Source: Flaccisagitta enflata
Lineage: Eukaryota > Chaetognatha > Sagittoidea > Aphragmophora
Length of the DNA stretch: 64,000 nucleotides
NCBI GenBank assembly: GCA_965153355.1
Contig: OZ231127.1
Span: 7,192,001 to 7,256,000, forward strand
Direction of reading: 5' to 3'
In this document: positions 13,930 to 25,264 of the stretch, in pieces
Numbering within the stretch: position 1 is the first letter of the stretch
Layout: each line of letters opens with the position of its first letter
Translations under genes and position numbers: made by a program
The notes under the pieces: generated by a model
Seen by the model: the letters and a program-made list of their open reading frames with translations, nothing else
Databases searched by the model: none
Told to the model about the DNA's origin: nothing

Positions 13930-14170
13930 GCAATCCGCGGTTGGCATGGCGAGGCGTGGGGTGGCGTGGGTGGCGTGTCGTGGGGTGGCGTTGCACTCCG
14001 CGGGAGGCTTCTGACTTTGTGGGTGGCGCTTCACCGCCATCCCGCGTGTCAGTGCGAAATCTGTGGGTGGTGCCACGCAGGATGGACTGAAGATGATGCC
14101 GCGTAGGACGCTGATGACGGACCGTGGGTGGTGCGTCGCGGGTGGTGCGTCGCGGGTGGCGTAGCGTTAT
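13930..14170. repeat. G-rich degenerate GGTGGCG repeat
   Basis: Irregular repeats of GGGTGGCGT and GGTGCGTCGC. It is markedly more GC-rich than its surroundings. Short frames on both strands are composition-driven. Confidence 0.6.
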
Positions 14171-14519
14171 AAACCATTTTCGTGGCGCAATTGCCGTTCA
14201 GTACATAGCACGTATAGGTCAATCCCGTTGCTGAGAATATCACAATTTAATCCTTTGTTGTTATCTCTGTTTAAAGTAGCATTTCGAGTGGTACTCCAGT
14301 AATATATCATCATTTCAATTTAAATGCACGCGAAACCGGTGCATGGTGCTGGTTTTCCTAGTCAAGGTGAAAAGCAATTTTAAACACATAAGATCGTCGT
14401 TTAAAAATTCGAGATTTATCCGTTAGCTTTTTTGTCCTCAATCCCTTTTATAATTTCAGCCGTTCACTAAAACAGCTTATCAGACACAGAATAAAAGATA
14501 TCCACACGTTTTTACCGAT

Positions 14520-14642
14520 AACAAGGCCAAGTAGGCCAATAAGGTGCGACGTGTTGATCGTCGAACGAATGCGTTACAGACCGACCGACCGACAGACAGA
14601 CGGACAGAGCCAGTTATAGAAGTGCCTTGTCGCACCTAAAAA
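14520..14642 (+). mobile_element. Hx element, subfamily F, complete
   Basis: Starts AACAAGGCCAAGTAGG and carries AGGTGCGAC (14542-14550). The core is GACCGACCGACAGACA. The end is AGTTATAGAAGTGCCTT then GTCGCACCT (14629-14637) and AAAAA. The 9-mers are exact reverse complements although their sequence is unrelated to that of subfamilies A-C. Confidence 0.8.
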
Positions 14643-14738
14643 CTTTGATCGTGAGATGGCAAGAGAGAGAGAGAGGAGAAACGATAATGGGGGAAATGAA
14701 ATGAAACAAGGCCAAATTATAGCCGATTAAAAATTTGT

Positions 14739-15305
14739 GAATGAATGAATGAATGAATGAATGAATGAATGAATGAATGAATGAATGAATGAATGAATGA
14801 ATGAATGAATGAATGAATAAATGAATGAATGAATGAATGAATGAAAGAATGAACAAATAAAATGAAAAAAAAATGAAAAGGTAAATGAGTTAATGAATTA
14901 ATGCATGAACAAAAAATAGATATATAGATGAATGAATGAATGAATAAATGAATGAATGAATAAATGAATGAATGAATGAATGAATGAATGATTGAATGAA
15001 TGAATGAACGAATGAATGAATGAATGAATGAAGCAGTAAATGAAAGAATAAATGAATGAATGAATGAATGAATGAATGAATGAATGAATGAATGAATGAA
15101 TGAATGAATGAATGAATGAAATAAATGAAAAGGTGAATGAGTGAATGAATTAATGAATGAACAAAAAATGAATATAAAGATGAATGATAGAATGAATGAA
15201 TGAATGAATGAATGAATGAATGAATGAATGAATGAATGAATGAATGAATGAATGAATGAATGAATGAATGAATGAATTATTGAATGAATTATTGAATGAA
15301 TAAAT
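14739..15305. repeat. (GAAT)n tetranucleotide repeat
   Basis: Long GAAT arrays broken by short A-rich linkers near 14852-14930 and 15120-15185; the linkers themselves are similar (AAATGAAAAGGT...GAACAAAAAAT), so the block has a higher-order duplication. The long minus-strand Ser-Phe-Ile-His frame is an artefact. Confidence 0.95.
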
Positions 15306-15480
15306 GGATAAAAATTAATGAGTGGATAAAAATGAATGTGGGAAGCCATGAGAGGAAATATGTCGGAATCGACCATTTTCCACAATCAAAAATTATGCGG
15401 AACCGACTACCTGACCAACCAGCCGACCGACAAATCGACGGACGGACATAATGTCTTAAAGACATGCGAGGTCGCAAATA

Positions 15481-15654
15481 CAGTTATTTCCCGCTCTAGC
15501 GGACTTTAAGGGACTATTATATTCCATCTGTTATAGATTATAATCATAATTAGTCCCTTTAACCTTTAACTTATACCAAGGTTAGAGAGACTACTTTTTG
15601 CATCCGTTATAAGCAGAATTCCCTCCGTAAGGTGTTCTTTAGAGCGGGGTTCAA
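15481..15654. mobile_element. Pg MITE (pogo/Tigger-like ends)
   Basis: Left CAGTTATTTCCCGCTCTAGC (after TA) and right CTTTAGAGCGGGGTTCAAC are inverted relatives. Inside, CATCTGTTATAG and CATCCGTTATAAGC recur as in other Pg copies. The right TA is degraded. 174 bp, non-coding. Confidence 0.75.
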
Positions 15655-15902
15655 CAAAGAAGAGGAGAGTGTCATTCTTTCGTTTTCCTTGGAAACGCTG
15701 AAAAGTGGAGAAAAAGGAAAAAAAGAGAATTAGAATGTACAAAATATGGTGAAGATACGGAGAGGATCGAGGAGTAACGTCAGACGAAGGCGAACGCGTG
15801 AGCGTTTTCACACGCAACCACGCGCATACACACGCGCACACGCAGAATCGGCGCGCACTTACACGCACCCAGGCGCGAGAAAATTCGCGCGCGCCACTCG
15901 GA

Positions 15903-15907
<5 letters not shown>

Positions 15908-15983
<76 letters not shown>

Positions 15984-15984
15984 T

Positions 15985-16075
<91 letters not shown>
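15908..16075. repeat. (GA)n microsatellite abutting the satellite
   Basis: Two GA tracts separated by AAATAAAAAA (about 15981-15990). The right tract runs directly into the 71-bp satellite. A CG-rich island with many ACGCG words precedes it (15790-15895). Confidence 0.95.
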
Positions 16076-16077
<2 letters not shown>

Positions 16078-19000
16078 ACAGACCACCAAATCCCACCCTG
16101 ATGGGAAATAAGCCCCTAACGACACTTTATCCCGCTCAAGCCACCTACACAGACCACCAAATCCCACCCTGATGGGAAATAAGCCCCACAACACACGTTA
16201 TCCCGCTCAAGCCACCTACACAGACCACCAAATCCACCCTGATGGGAAATAAGCCCTAACAACACGTTATCCCGCCTGCCACCTACACAGACCACCAAAT
16301 CCCACCCTGATGGGAAATAAGCCCCCAACAACACGTTATCCCGCTCAAGCCACCTACACAGACCACCAAATCCCACCCTGATGGGAAATAAGCCCCTAAC
16401 AACACTTTATCCCGCTCAAGCCACCTACACAGACCACCAAATCCCACCCTGATGGGAAATAAGCCCCTAACAACACTTTATCCCGCTCAAGCCACCTACA
16501 CAGACCACCAAATCCCACCCTGATGGGAAATAAGCCCCTAACAACACTTTATCCCGCTCAAGCCACCTACACAGACCACCAAATCCCACCCTGATGGGAA
16601 ATAAGCCCCTAACAACACTTTATCCCGCTCAAGCCACCTACACAGACCACCAAATCCCACCCTGATGGGAAATAAGCCCCTAACAACACGTTATCCCGCT
16701 CAAGCCACCTACACAGACCACTAAATCCCACCCTGATGGGAAATAAGCCCCTAACAAACACTTTATCCCGCTCAAGCCACCTACACAGACCACCAAATCC
16801 CACCCTGATGGGAAATAAGCCCCTAACAACACGTTATCCCGCTCAAGCCACCTACACAGACCACCAAATCCCACCCTGATGGGAAATAAGCCCCTAACAA
16901 CACTAGATCCCGCTCAAGCCACCTACACAGACCACCAAATCCCACCCTGATGGGAAATAAGCCCCTAACAACACTTTATCCCGCTCAAGCCACCTACACA
17001 GACCACCAAATCCCACCCTGATGGGAAATAAGCCCCTAACAACACTTTATCCCGCTCAAGCCACCTACACAGACCACCAAATCCCACCCTGATGGGAAAT
17101 AAGCCCCTAACAACACTTTATCCCGCTCAAGCCACCTACACAGACCACCAAATCCCACCCTGATGGGAAATAAGCCCCTAACAACACTTTATCCCGCTCA
17201 AGCCACCTACACAGACCACCAAATCCCACCCTGATGGGAAATAAGCCCCAACAACACTATCCCGCTCAAGCCACCTACACAGACCACCAAATCCCACCCT
17301 GATGGGAAATGCCCCTAACAACACTTTATCCCGCTCAAGCCACCTACACAGACCACCAAATCCCACCCTGATGGGAAACAAGCCCCACACCACCACCCTA
17401 TCCCGCTCAAGCCACCTACACAGACCACCAAATCCCACCCTGATGGGAAATAAGCCCCTAACAACACTTTATCCCGCTCAAGCCACCTACACAGACCACC
17501 AAATCCCACCCTGATGGGAAATAAGCCCCTAACAAACAAGTTATCCCGCTCAAGCCACCTACACAGACCACCAAATCCCACCCTGATGGGAAATAAGCCC
17601 CTAACAACACGTTATCCCGCCAAGCCACCTACACAGACCACCAAATCCCACCCTGATAGGAAAATAGCCCCTAACAACACGTTATCCCGCTCAAGCCACC
17701 TACACAGACCACCAAATCCCACCTGATGGAAATAAGCCTAACAACACGCTATCCCCAAGCCACCTACACAGACCACAAATCCCACCCTGATGGGAAATAA
17801 GCCCCTAACAACACGTTATCCCGCTCAAGCCACCTACACAGACCACCAAATCCCACCCTGATGGGAAATAAGCCCCTAACACACGTTATCCCGCTCAAAC
17901 CTACACAGACCACCAAATCCACCCTGATGGGAAATAAGCCCCTAACAACACTTTATCCCGCTCAAGCCACCTACACAGACCACCAAATCCCACCCTGATG
18001 GGAAATAAGCCCCTAACAACACTTTATCCCGCTCAAGCCACCTACACAGACCACCAAATCCCACCCTGATGGGAAATAAGCCCCTAACAACACTTTATCC
18101 CGCTCAAGCCACCTACACAGACCACCAAATCCCACCCTGATGGGAAATAAGCCCCTAACAACACTTTATCCCGCTCAAGCCACCTACACAGACCACCAAA
18201 TCCCACCCTGATGGGAAATAAGCCCCTAACAACACTTTATCCCGCTCAAGCCACCTACACAGACCACCAAATCCCACCCTGATGGGAAATAAGCCCCTAA
18301 CAACACTTTATCCCGCTCAAGCCACCTACACAGACCACCAAATCCCACCCTGATGGGAAATAAGCCCCTAACAACACTTTATCCCGCTCAAGCCACCTAC
18401 ACAGACCACCAAATCCCACCCTGATGGGAAATAAGCCCCTAACAACACTTTATCCCGCTCAAGCCACCTACACAGACCACCAAATCCCACCCTGATGGGA
18501 AATAAGCCCCTAACAACACTTTATCCCGCTCAAGCCACCTACACAGACCACCAAATCCCACCCTGATGGGAAATAAGCCCCTAACAACACTTTATCCCGC
18601 TCAAGCCACCTACACAGACCACCAAATCCCACCCTGATGGGAAATAAGCCCCTAACAACACTTTATCCCGCTCAAGCCACCTACACAGACCACCAAATCC
18701 CACCCTGATGGGAAATAAGCCCCTAACAACACTGTTATCCCGCCAAGCCACCCACACAGACCACCAACTTCCACCCTGATGGGAAATAAGCCCCTAACAA
18801 CACGTTATCCCGCTCAAGCCACCTACACAGACCACCAAATCCCACCCTGATGGGAAATAAGCCCCTAACAACACGTTATCCCGCTGCCACCTACACAGAC
18901 CACCAAATCCACCCTGATGGGAAATAAGCCCCTAACAACACGTTATCCCGCTCAAGCCACCTACACAGACCACCAAATCCCACCCTGATGGGAAATAAGC

Positions 19001-19766
19001 CCCTAACAACACTTTATCCCGCTCAAGCCACCTACACAGACCACCAAATCCCACCCTGATGGGAAATAAGCCCCTAACAACACGTTATCCCGCTCAAGCC
19101 ACCTACACAGACCACCAAATCCCACCCTGATGGGAAATAAGCCCCTAACAACACGTTATCCCGCTCAAGCCACCTACACAGACCACCAAATCCCACCCTG
19201 ATGGGAAATAAGCCCCTAACAACACGTTATCCCGCTCAAGCCACCTACACAGACCACCAAATCCCACCCTGATGGGAAATAAGCCCCTAACAACACTTTA
19301 TCCCGCTCAAGCCACCTACACAGACCACCAAATCCCACCCTGATGGGAAATAAGCCCCTAACAACAGATCGGAAGAGCGTCGTGGCCTTCCTACACAGAC
19401 CACCAAATCCCACCCTGATGGGAAATAAGCCCCTAACAACACTTTATCCCGCTCAAGCCACCTACACAGACCACCAAATCCCACCCTGATGGGAAATAAG
19501 CCCCTAACAACACTTTATCCCGCTCAAGCCACCTACACAGACCACCAAATCCCACCCTGATGGGAAATAAGCCCCTAACAACACTTTATCCCGCTCAAGC
19601 CACCTACACAGACCACCAAATCCCACCCTGATGGGAAATAAGCCCCTAACAACACTTTATCCCGCTCAAGCCACCTACACAGACCACCAAATCCCACCCT
19701 GATGGGAAATAAGCCCCTAACAACACGTTATCCCGCTCAAGCCACCTACACAGACCACCAAATCCT
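16076..19766. repeat. 71-bp satellite array, about 52 copies
   Basis: Unit landmarks are CAGACCACCAAATCCCACCC, TGATGGGAAATAAGCCCCTA, ACAACACTTTATCCCGCTCA and AGCCACCTACA. The spacing is exactly 71 bp in clean copies (16501 to 16572). Each unit has a small inverted repeat TCCCACCCTGATGGGA. A common variant has ACACGTTATCC. Copies at about 17940-18730 are nearly uniform, while 16180-16280, 17240-17400 and 17620-17920 carry many small deletions. The period is not a multiple of three, so short minus-strand frames are artefacts. Confidence 0.97.
19366..19384 (+). other. Illumina adapter-like sequence inside satellite
   Basis: AGATCGGAAGAGCGTCGTG matches the first 19 bases of the standard Illumina read-through adapter. 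It replaces the TTATCCCGCTCAAGCC part of one 71-bp unit and is followed by GCCTTCCTACACAGACC, where the unit resumes. It is most simply an assembly or polishing artefact, not biology. Confidence 0.9.
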
Positions 19767-20050
19767 CCTAAGTGTTTATGTGCCTCCTACCCCTCCCACC
19801 TCCAATTTCAGTTTTTTTTTGTTCATTTCCATAAAAGAATTCTATTTCTTCTCTTTATGGCAAAAAGAATGACAAAATCATAATCAAAAGAATTACATGG
19901 GTTGTCAAAAAAAATATTTGCTAAAGTTACAGTAGTGGAAAAGCTTACTTTTGTTTTCCTTAGTAATGCAGGCAGATCTGGTATCCTTTTTTTTGAAAAC
20001 AGTTCAAACTGCCTTATGCAAATTTCTTTGCATAGGACTAGAAACACTAA

Positions 20051-20115
20051 ACAAGTGATGCGGGGTTACAATATTGTGGGGGATGGGTGGGTAGGGGCAG
20101 CCAGCCACCATCCAA
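20051..20115 (+). mobile_element. Hx 5' fragment, subfamily C-like
   Basis: ACAAGTGATGCGGGGTTACA, GGTGGGTAGGGGCAGCCAGC and CCATCC are shared with the subfamily C copy at 41231. No 3' end follows. Confidence 0.55.
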
Positions 20116-20660
20116 ACTCAAGGACAACCTTAGAAATGCTTGATAACCTAAGCAAAACATTAAAACTACCTTAGTACCTACTTACTTCAGGACAACTCAG
20201 CCAATGCAAAAACCATTGGAACATTTTTAGAAAAACTATAGGAATACTATAGGGCAAGTTGCACGGCAACAGAACGACTCTTGGACAACTTGAGGATAAC
20301 TTTAAGACAATTCTTGGACAAATCTAGGACAACCCCAGAACTAATAAGGCTACCTCTAGGACAACTGAAAAAAACTTGAGGACAATTCTGACAACTTTAG
20401 GACAACTTCTTGGACATTCCTAAGACAACTAGGACAACTCTAGGATAACTAAAACAACTCTAGTACAACTCTGAGAGAGCTACAGAACAACAACTTTTGG
20501 AAAACTTTTGGACAACTTTAGGACACTTTTAAAACAACTTGAGGACAACTCTAGGACAAATCTAGGACATTTCTAGGACATCACAAGGACAATATAAGGA
20601 CTCCTCATTGGCAACTTTAAGACAAGTCTAAAACAAGTACTGTAGGATAACTTGATTAAC
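20116..20660. repeat. Degenerate AGGACAACT minisatellite
   Basis: About 30 loose copies of a 10-15-bp word (TAGGACAACTC, GAGGACAACTT) with variable spacing. It is an old, decayed array. Confidence 0.75.
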
Positions 20661-21270
20661 CCAAGGAAATTCCAGGAAAACCCAAAGCTAATTTCCATAT
20701 GAGTGATCCTTCCATAATTCAGGCTAAAAAGGATGCGAAATTCCTCCCTAATCGCCATGAGCTTTGAAGAGACGCGCTCTTATTTCATTTAAGCTCACCC
20801 AATAACATCAGTTTATGCTTGGCAAAAAAATACTTGATGAAAGAGAGAAAATAACAAATATCTCTTAGGCTAATTTGTATGTTTGGGTAAAAAGAAATCA
20901 AGCTCGTTCTCAGCTTAAACTCAAAAGCGCAATTGCGCGCATTAGATCTAGCTCCGCATTCCGACTACGGAGGACTAGGAGCTACCGCCAATGCGCAAAA
21001 CGCGCAACTCTAGATAACCGGTGAACTTTTGTGAATCTCTATAATTTCTATGTATTTTACATAATGTTTTTATCATTATTTATGTACTAAACACAATTTC
21101 GAAATGATTTTTTTTGCAGATATGAACCAAACAGGGTTAGTAGAAGTGGAAAACAGCACTATTGTAGTAGGTTTTAAATAGTCGTGTCCATTACTTATTT
21201 CCCATCATGGCGCTCTGTGGAGAGAGAGTCTGGACTCCCCGTCGTGGGGAAAACAACACGTGAATATCGA
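20661..21270. other. No gene; imperfect GC-rich hairpin
   Basis: Sequence without a recognised gene. At about 20927-21007, words such as GCGCGCATT and TAGCTCCGC face GGAGCTACCGCCAATGCGC, giving an imperfect inverted repeat of unknown meaning. Confidence 0.4.
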
Positions 21271-21650
21271 GGAAACAAATAAGCTGACGACCAACAGACT
21301 AACAAACAACCGACGGACTATCCAACCGAAAGATTGTCCAACAGATCAACCGACGGACTATCCAACCAAAAGACTGACCAACAGATTGACCAATAGACTA
21401 ACTGATAGACCAACAGACTAACGACACAAACAGTTAGAATGACCAACTGACCGACCAGACAAAAGTTAGACGAATAGAACAACCGAAGGACATACTCACT
21501 GACCAACCAAGCAACGTACCAATCGAGACCAACAGACCGTTAAATCGACTAACCAACCGATCAGGGCAAACAAACCACAACAAAGCGGAGGAACAAACGG
21601 AAGAACAAAGGGATTGAACAAACAAAAGAACAAATACCGGGATCAAATAG
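21270..21650. repeat. Degenerate GACCAAC/AACCGAC repeat
   Basis: Dense GACCAACAGA, AACCGACGGAC and ATCCAACCAAAAGA words without a strict period. Composition matches the core of Hx elements, but neither Hx end is visible. Confidence 0.6.
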
Positions 21651-22251
21651 ATCGTTTTAGAATCGGATACAAGGCTCACTTTTGACTTCAGGACACACAC
21701 TATTTCATGCTTTAAAGAAAAATAATTTCGATACCTTCGGACGTGTTTAAAGCGTTGACAACAAACGCTATGTTTCCCGTTAAACGCGTTTTTATTGCGA
21801 GTACATATGTGTACGATGGCACACTGGTCTGTAGAGTCGCTTTTTGCGGCACCATACATTTTTTTAATTTCTGTTCTTTCATTTATGAAATGCTTGGGGC
21901 CATATTGACCGCAGACATCTAGTACGTTGTGGGAAAGTTGCCACAAATGTGATTCTTGGCAAGGTTCCTGTAGCCCGCTTATTCAAATTATTGATAGTCT
22001 AGTGGGAAAGTGTGAGTATGTGTTTTCATATAGCGATCATGGTGGGAAATAAAGCATCCTTTCATCACTAATATGCATTCATTCTCATGCATCATTAAAT
22101 TGCGCACTCTGAGTCCCTCAAATTTAGTCTAGACTGATTTGCATAACGCAGTCTTGATTTCAAGGTTTTTTAAATGAAAGCTATTCGATTACATTTAAAT
22201 TGAACATTGAAATGATAATCAATAGATTGTTCCGAATGAAGCTAAAAAGAA

Positions 22252-22630
22252 ACAGGTCGCCCAAGGGCAATATGTGGTCAGCGATACCTGTTGCCCTGCT
22301 TTGCATGATTGTGATTTGGAGTGAGAGGAAGCAGGCAAGAGGCCCCAAAGGGGGAGAAGTCCTGTAGAACTCAGGCAAAATTTCATTCATCCGTCCATCC
22401 ATCTGTCCGTCTGTCCGTCAGTCCGTCTGTCGATCGATCCGTCTCACCAACCCCCCCTTGACCATCTCAGGCCTGAAATCTGCCCTGTCAGGAGTGAAAT
22501 CTACCTTCTCAGGCCTGAAATCTTACCTTTCAGGCCTAAAATCTGCCCTCTCATGCCTTGAATCTGAGAGGACAGATTCAAGGCCTGAGAGGGCCTGAGA
22601 GGGCCTGAGAGGGCAGATTTCCAACCTGGG
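22252..22630. mobile_element. Px element, left half
   Basis: Outer left end (GGTCGCCCAAGGGCAATATG, TGGTCAGCGATACC) closely matches 6756. The inner arm (GAGGCCCCAAAGGGGGAGAA, GTCCTGTAGAACTCAGG) is followed by CCGTCCATCC and GGCCTGAAATCTGCCCTCTC repeats. The body ends in a local inverted repeat around 22550-22600. The right arm is absent. Confidence 0.7.
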
Positions 22631-22777
22631 ACACCTGACTTATACTAAGACATTTGTTGACCAAAACAAAACGTGGTCTTAATTTAGTTGATTACCTGCC
22701 ATTTAGCGTCCTGTGCAAGGGTCACAAAACTTTTTCGGTGCATTAAACTTCTAACGGCTGCAACATTGCAGACAATT

Positions 22778-22936
22778 GCTATTTAACGAGCCACTTAGTC
22801 GCTCGTTCCATGGCGCTTTGCTTGCTTTGTTCGCTCCAAATTTGGGTAAGCTCATTCAAATCGCTCACTCCCTGTTCATGCTAAAGACTAATAAACAGGA
22901 ACGATCGCGTTTGTTGTCGTCACTAGAAACACGCCC
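22778..22936 (-). mobile_element. Gx element, partial
   Basis: On the plus strand it reads GAGCCACTTAGTCGCTCG..., then CACTCCCTGTTCATG, AACGATCGCGTTTG and CACTAGAAACACGCCCTA. The last word is the Gx end, and it runs straight into the decamer array. Confidence 0.7.
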
Positions 22937-23356
22937 TACCACGCCCTAACACGCCCTAACACGCCCTGACATGCTCTAACACGCCCTAACACGCCCTAAC
23001 ACTCCCTAACACGCCCTAACACGCCTTAACACGCCCTAACACGCTCTAACATGCCCTAACACGCTCTAACACGCCCTAACACGCCCTAACACGCCCTAAC
23101 ACGCCCTAACACGCTAACACGCCCTGACGCCCTAACAACTTGAACAGCTAACATAACACGCCCTAACACCCTGGCGCCCTGGGGGGGTTGACACGCCCTA
23201 ACACGGCCCTAACACGCTAACAGACATGCTCTAACACGCCCTAACACGCCCTAACACTCCCTAACACGCCCTAACACGCCTTAACACGCCCTAACACGCT
23301 CTAACACGCCCTAACGCGCTCTAACACGCACTAACACGCTCTAACACGCCCTAACA
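22937..23356. repeat. (CACGCCCTAA)n decamer array
   Basis: About 35 decamers with point variants (CTCTAA, CCTTAA, CTCCCTAA). A run of six or more variant units at 22970-23050 recurs in the same order at 23224-23300, so there was a block duplication of about 254 bp. That block also carries AACAACTTGA and ACCCTGGCG, which flank the array at 23371-23405. The unit equals the terminal bases of the adjoining Gx element. Confidence 0.93.
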
Positions 23357-23414
23357 CGCAAATGCAAATGAGAACAACTTGAGGAGGTAATACAGTAGCA
23401 CCCTGGCGGGGGGG

Positions 23415-23555
23415 GGGGGGGGTTGACCCCGCTAAAACGGATCCAAGAGTTACAGAAATCTGCTTATAACAAACGAGAAATAAGAATTTGGTCCCTTGAT
23501 GTCAATTTTTTGTTCGTTTCTATATTGACAATAACGAAAATCCACCTATAGTGGA
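23415..23555 (+). mobile_element. Pg left-end fragment
   Basis: GTTGACCCCGCTAAAACGGA resembles Pg ends, followed by CTTATAACAAACGAG and GGTCCCTTGATGTCAA words also seen in the Pg element at 49454. No right end found. Confidence 0.45.
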
Positions 23556-23586
23556 TATGATTTGTTGGTTCTCGGACATCCGTTTT

Positions 23587-24078
23587 TGGGCAGCGGTCCC
23601 GATAGGGCCGATGTCCTGTGCTTTCACATGTATGGAAAATTTCTCCTCTTTCTTCTCCTTCTCTTTCTCCTCCTACTCCCCCCCCCCCCTTGGCAGTACA
23701 AAAGTCCAAATTCTAGTTTCGAGAATCCAATCCCATCCTCAAGGCTATAACCCCAACCATATAGCTCCAATCCCAGCCTCCTGGCTCAAATCCCGGCCTC
23801 ACAGCTCAAATCCCAGCCTCATAGCTCTTATCCCAGCCTTGATTCTTATATCCTGGCCTCAATGCTTAGATCCTAGCGCAACATAGATCATCTGCCCCTT
23901 TGGGGCCGCTGCCCCTTTCACCTCCACATCTGACATACACTAACTTAGAGGCAACAGGTACCCAGAGATGCAGATTCCGCAACCTGCCGCGTAGCAGAAT
24001 TTTTCTCTCAAGAGCTGCCGCAGCTTTTGCTCACTATTGATTCTATCATTCTCTCTTCTGTCTCTCAATTTATTACGT

Positions 24079-24121
<43 letters not shown>

Positions 24122-24311
24122 CTTTCCACAAGTTCTTTTCCTTCCTGTCACACTCTCACTCTTCTTTCCTTTCTCCTTAATCTCTTTTGTTGCCTCCCAG
24201 TTCCTCTCCTGCCACATCTGCCGCACTTTGGGCCTTGCCTGCCGCGTAGCATTGCTACTTTGCTAACATGAATCTGCATCTCTGCAGGTACCAATGACCA
24301 TCTGACGCTTT
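23587..24311. mobile_element. Px element split by a hAT MITE
   Basis: Left arm GGGCAGCGGTCCCGATAGGG then GATGTCCTGTGCTTTCACAT. The core has about 20-bp repeats (CTCAAATCCCAGCCTCATAG). The right inner arm is CCCCTTTGGGGCCGCTGCCC (23897-23916). The outer right end, GGCAACAGGTACC, is interrupted at 23963 and resumes at 24285 as CAGGTACCAATGACCATCTG. Confidence 0.75.
23963..24284. mobile_element. hAT-type MITE with 8-bp target duplication
   Basis: Perfect 15-bp terminal inverted repeats CAGAGATGCAGATTC (23963-23977) and its complement (24270-24284). They are flanked by a perfect 8-bp direct repeat CAGGTACC (23955-23962, 24285-24292). The CAGAG start and 8-bp duplication are hAT hallmarks. CCTGCCGCGTAGCA occurs near both ends as a direct repeat, possibly a transposase-binding site. 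A (TTTC)n tract lies at about 24078-24122. At 322 bp it has no transposase. Confidence 0.92.
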
Positions 24312-24455
24312 CGTTATTGTTGTCACTGTTGATGGCTTGCCACTGGGCAGGGACATGACGGGAAATAACTAGAAGTGCAGTTGCTCCTTCTGCCATATTA
24401 CATCATTTCACTCTCTTTACATTCACTTCTACCCATACGCAGCGATAATGACAAT

Positions 24456-24467
24456 AACGACGACGAC

Positions 24468-24514
<47 letters not shown>

Positions 24515-24515
24515 C
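24456..24515. repeat. (GACGAT)n repeat
   Basis: A GAC triplet run passes into about eight GATGAC hexamers. Confidence 0.9.
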
Positions 24516-24722
24516 ACATGAAGCCAACAAGTGACTATCGGATTTCGATTGTTGAATTTTGAATTCTATTGAAATTTCCCTTTAAAACCGGAAGTGGTGC
24601 AAAAACGTGAAACGCGTGAATTGACGTTGGATAGATGTCAACAGTGGATAGATGTCACCGCTCCAATGCGTGGGAAACTGCAGCAGCAAACTATTTCAAC
24701 TGCATTGTGGCCTCATTGTAAA

Positions 24723-24970
24723 AACAAGGTCATTAGACCTAAGTCGCGTGCGTCGGCACTTTCAAAAAAAGTCAGGCAGACCGACAGACAAACTTTATTT
24801 TCAAAAAGACGTTTGAAATAGCTGTTTACTACTTCAAGTATCTTCTCCACTATTCAGAGTCATAAAAAACGCAATAAAAGGCCATTAAAACAACTTTGTT
24901 ATGGACCGACCGACCGACCGACGGACCGAAAAGTGGCTTAAAGAGTCGCGTAGCACGCGACTAAAAAAAA
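24723..24970 (+). mobile_element. Hx element, subfamily A, expanded core
   Basis: AACAAGGTCATTAGACC start with GTCGCGTGC (24743-24751); the end is AGAGTCGCGTA then GCACGCGAC (24953-24961) and TAAAAA. The 9-mers pair exactly. About 150 bp of unrelated sequence lies between the 5' block and the GGACCGACCGACC core. The GGGTGGGCAGGGGC word is missing. Confidence 0.75.
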
Positions 24971-25264
24971 TAAAACATGCATTACATAAGCGCCAACTCA
25001 GACATTTTTTTGGGTGTAGCGCCGATATAGAAAAAATAGTGAAGATGCAACGCCTCTATACAATCACAACCGTTATTTTTGAGTTGAAATGCCTAATACT
25101 AATAGCTTTCTATATCTAGAGTTGGTGCTAATGTTATGCATGTTTTATTTCTTTTTCCAATGAGGCCACAATACAGTTGCAATAGTTAGCTGTTGCAATT
25201 TCCCACGCCTTTCTCTCTGGTGTCACTTTTCTGTTTCCGGTGATGAATCACGTCAATCTTTACT

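Noticed and set aside
14739-15385. 222-residue Ser-Phe-Ile-His frame
   Set aside because: Pure consequence of the (GAAT)n repeat.
16076-19766. CRISPR-like array
   Set aside because: There are no unique spacers; the whole 71-bp unit is repeated, and the DNA is eukaryotic in character.
21434-21946. 170-residue minus-strand frame with a non-repetitive first half
   Set aside because: The second half is translation of a degenerate GACCAAC repeat and the first half shows no motif I recognise. Its length is not surprising by chance in 64 kb.
22937-23356. Telomeric repeat (CCCTAA-like)
   Set aside because: The unit is a 10-mer, CACGCCCTAA, not a hexamer, lies inside the window and matches the neighbouring Gx end.
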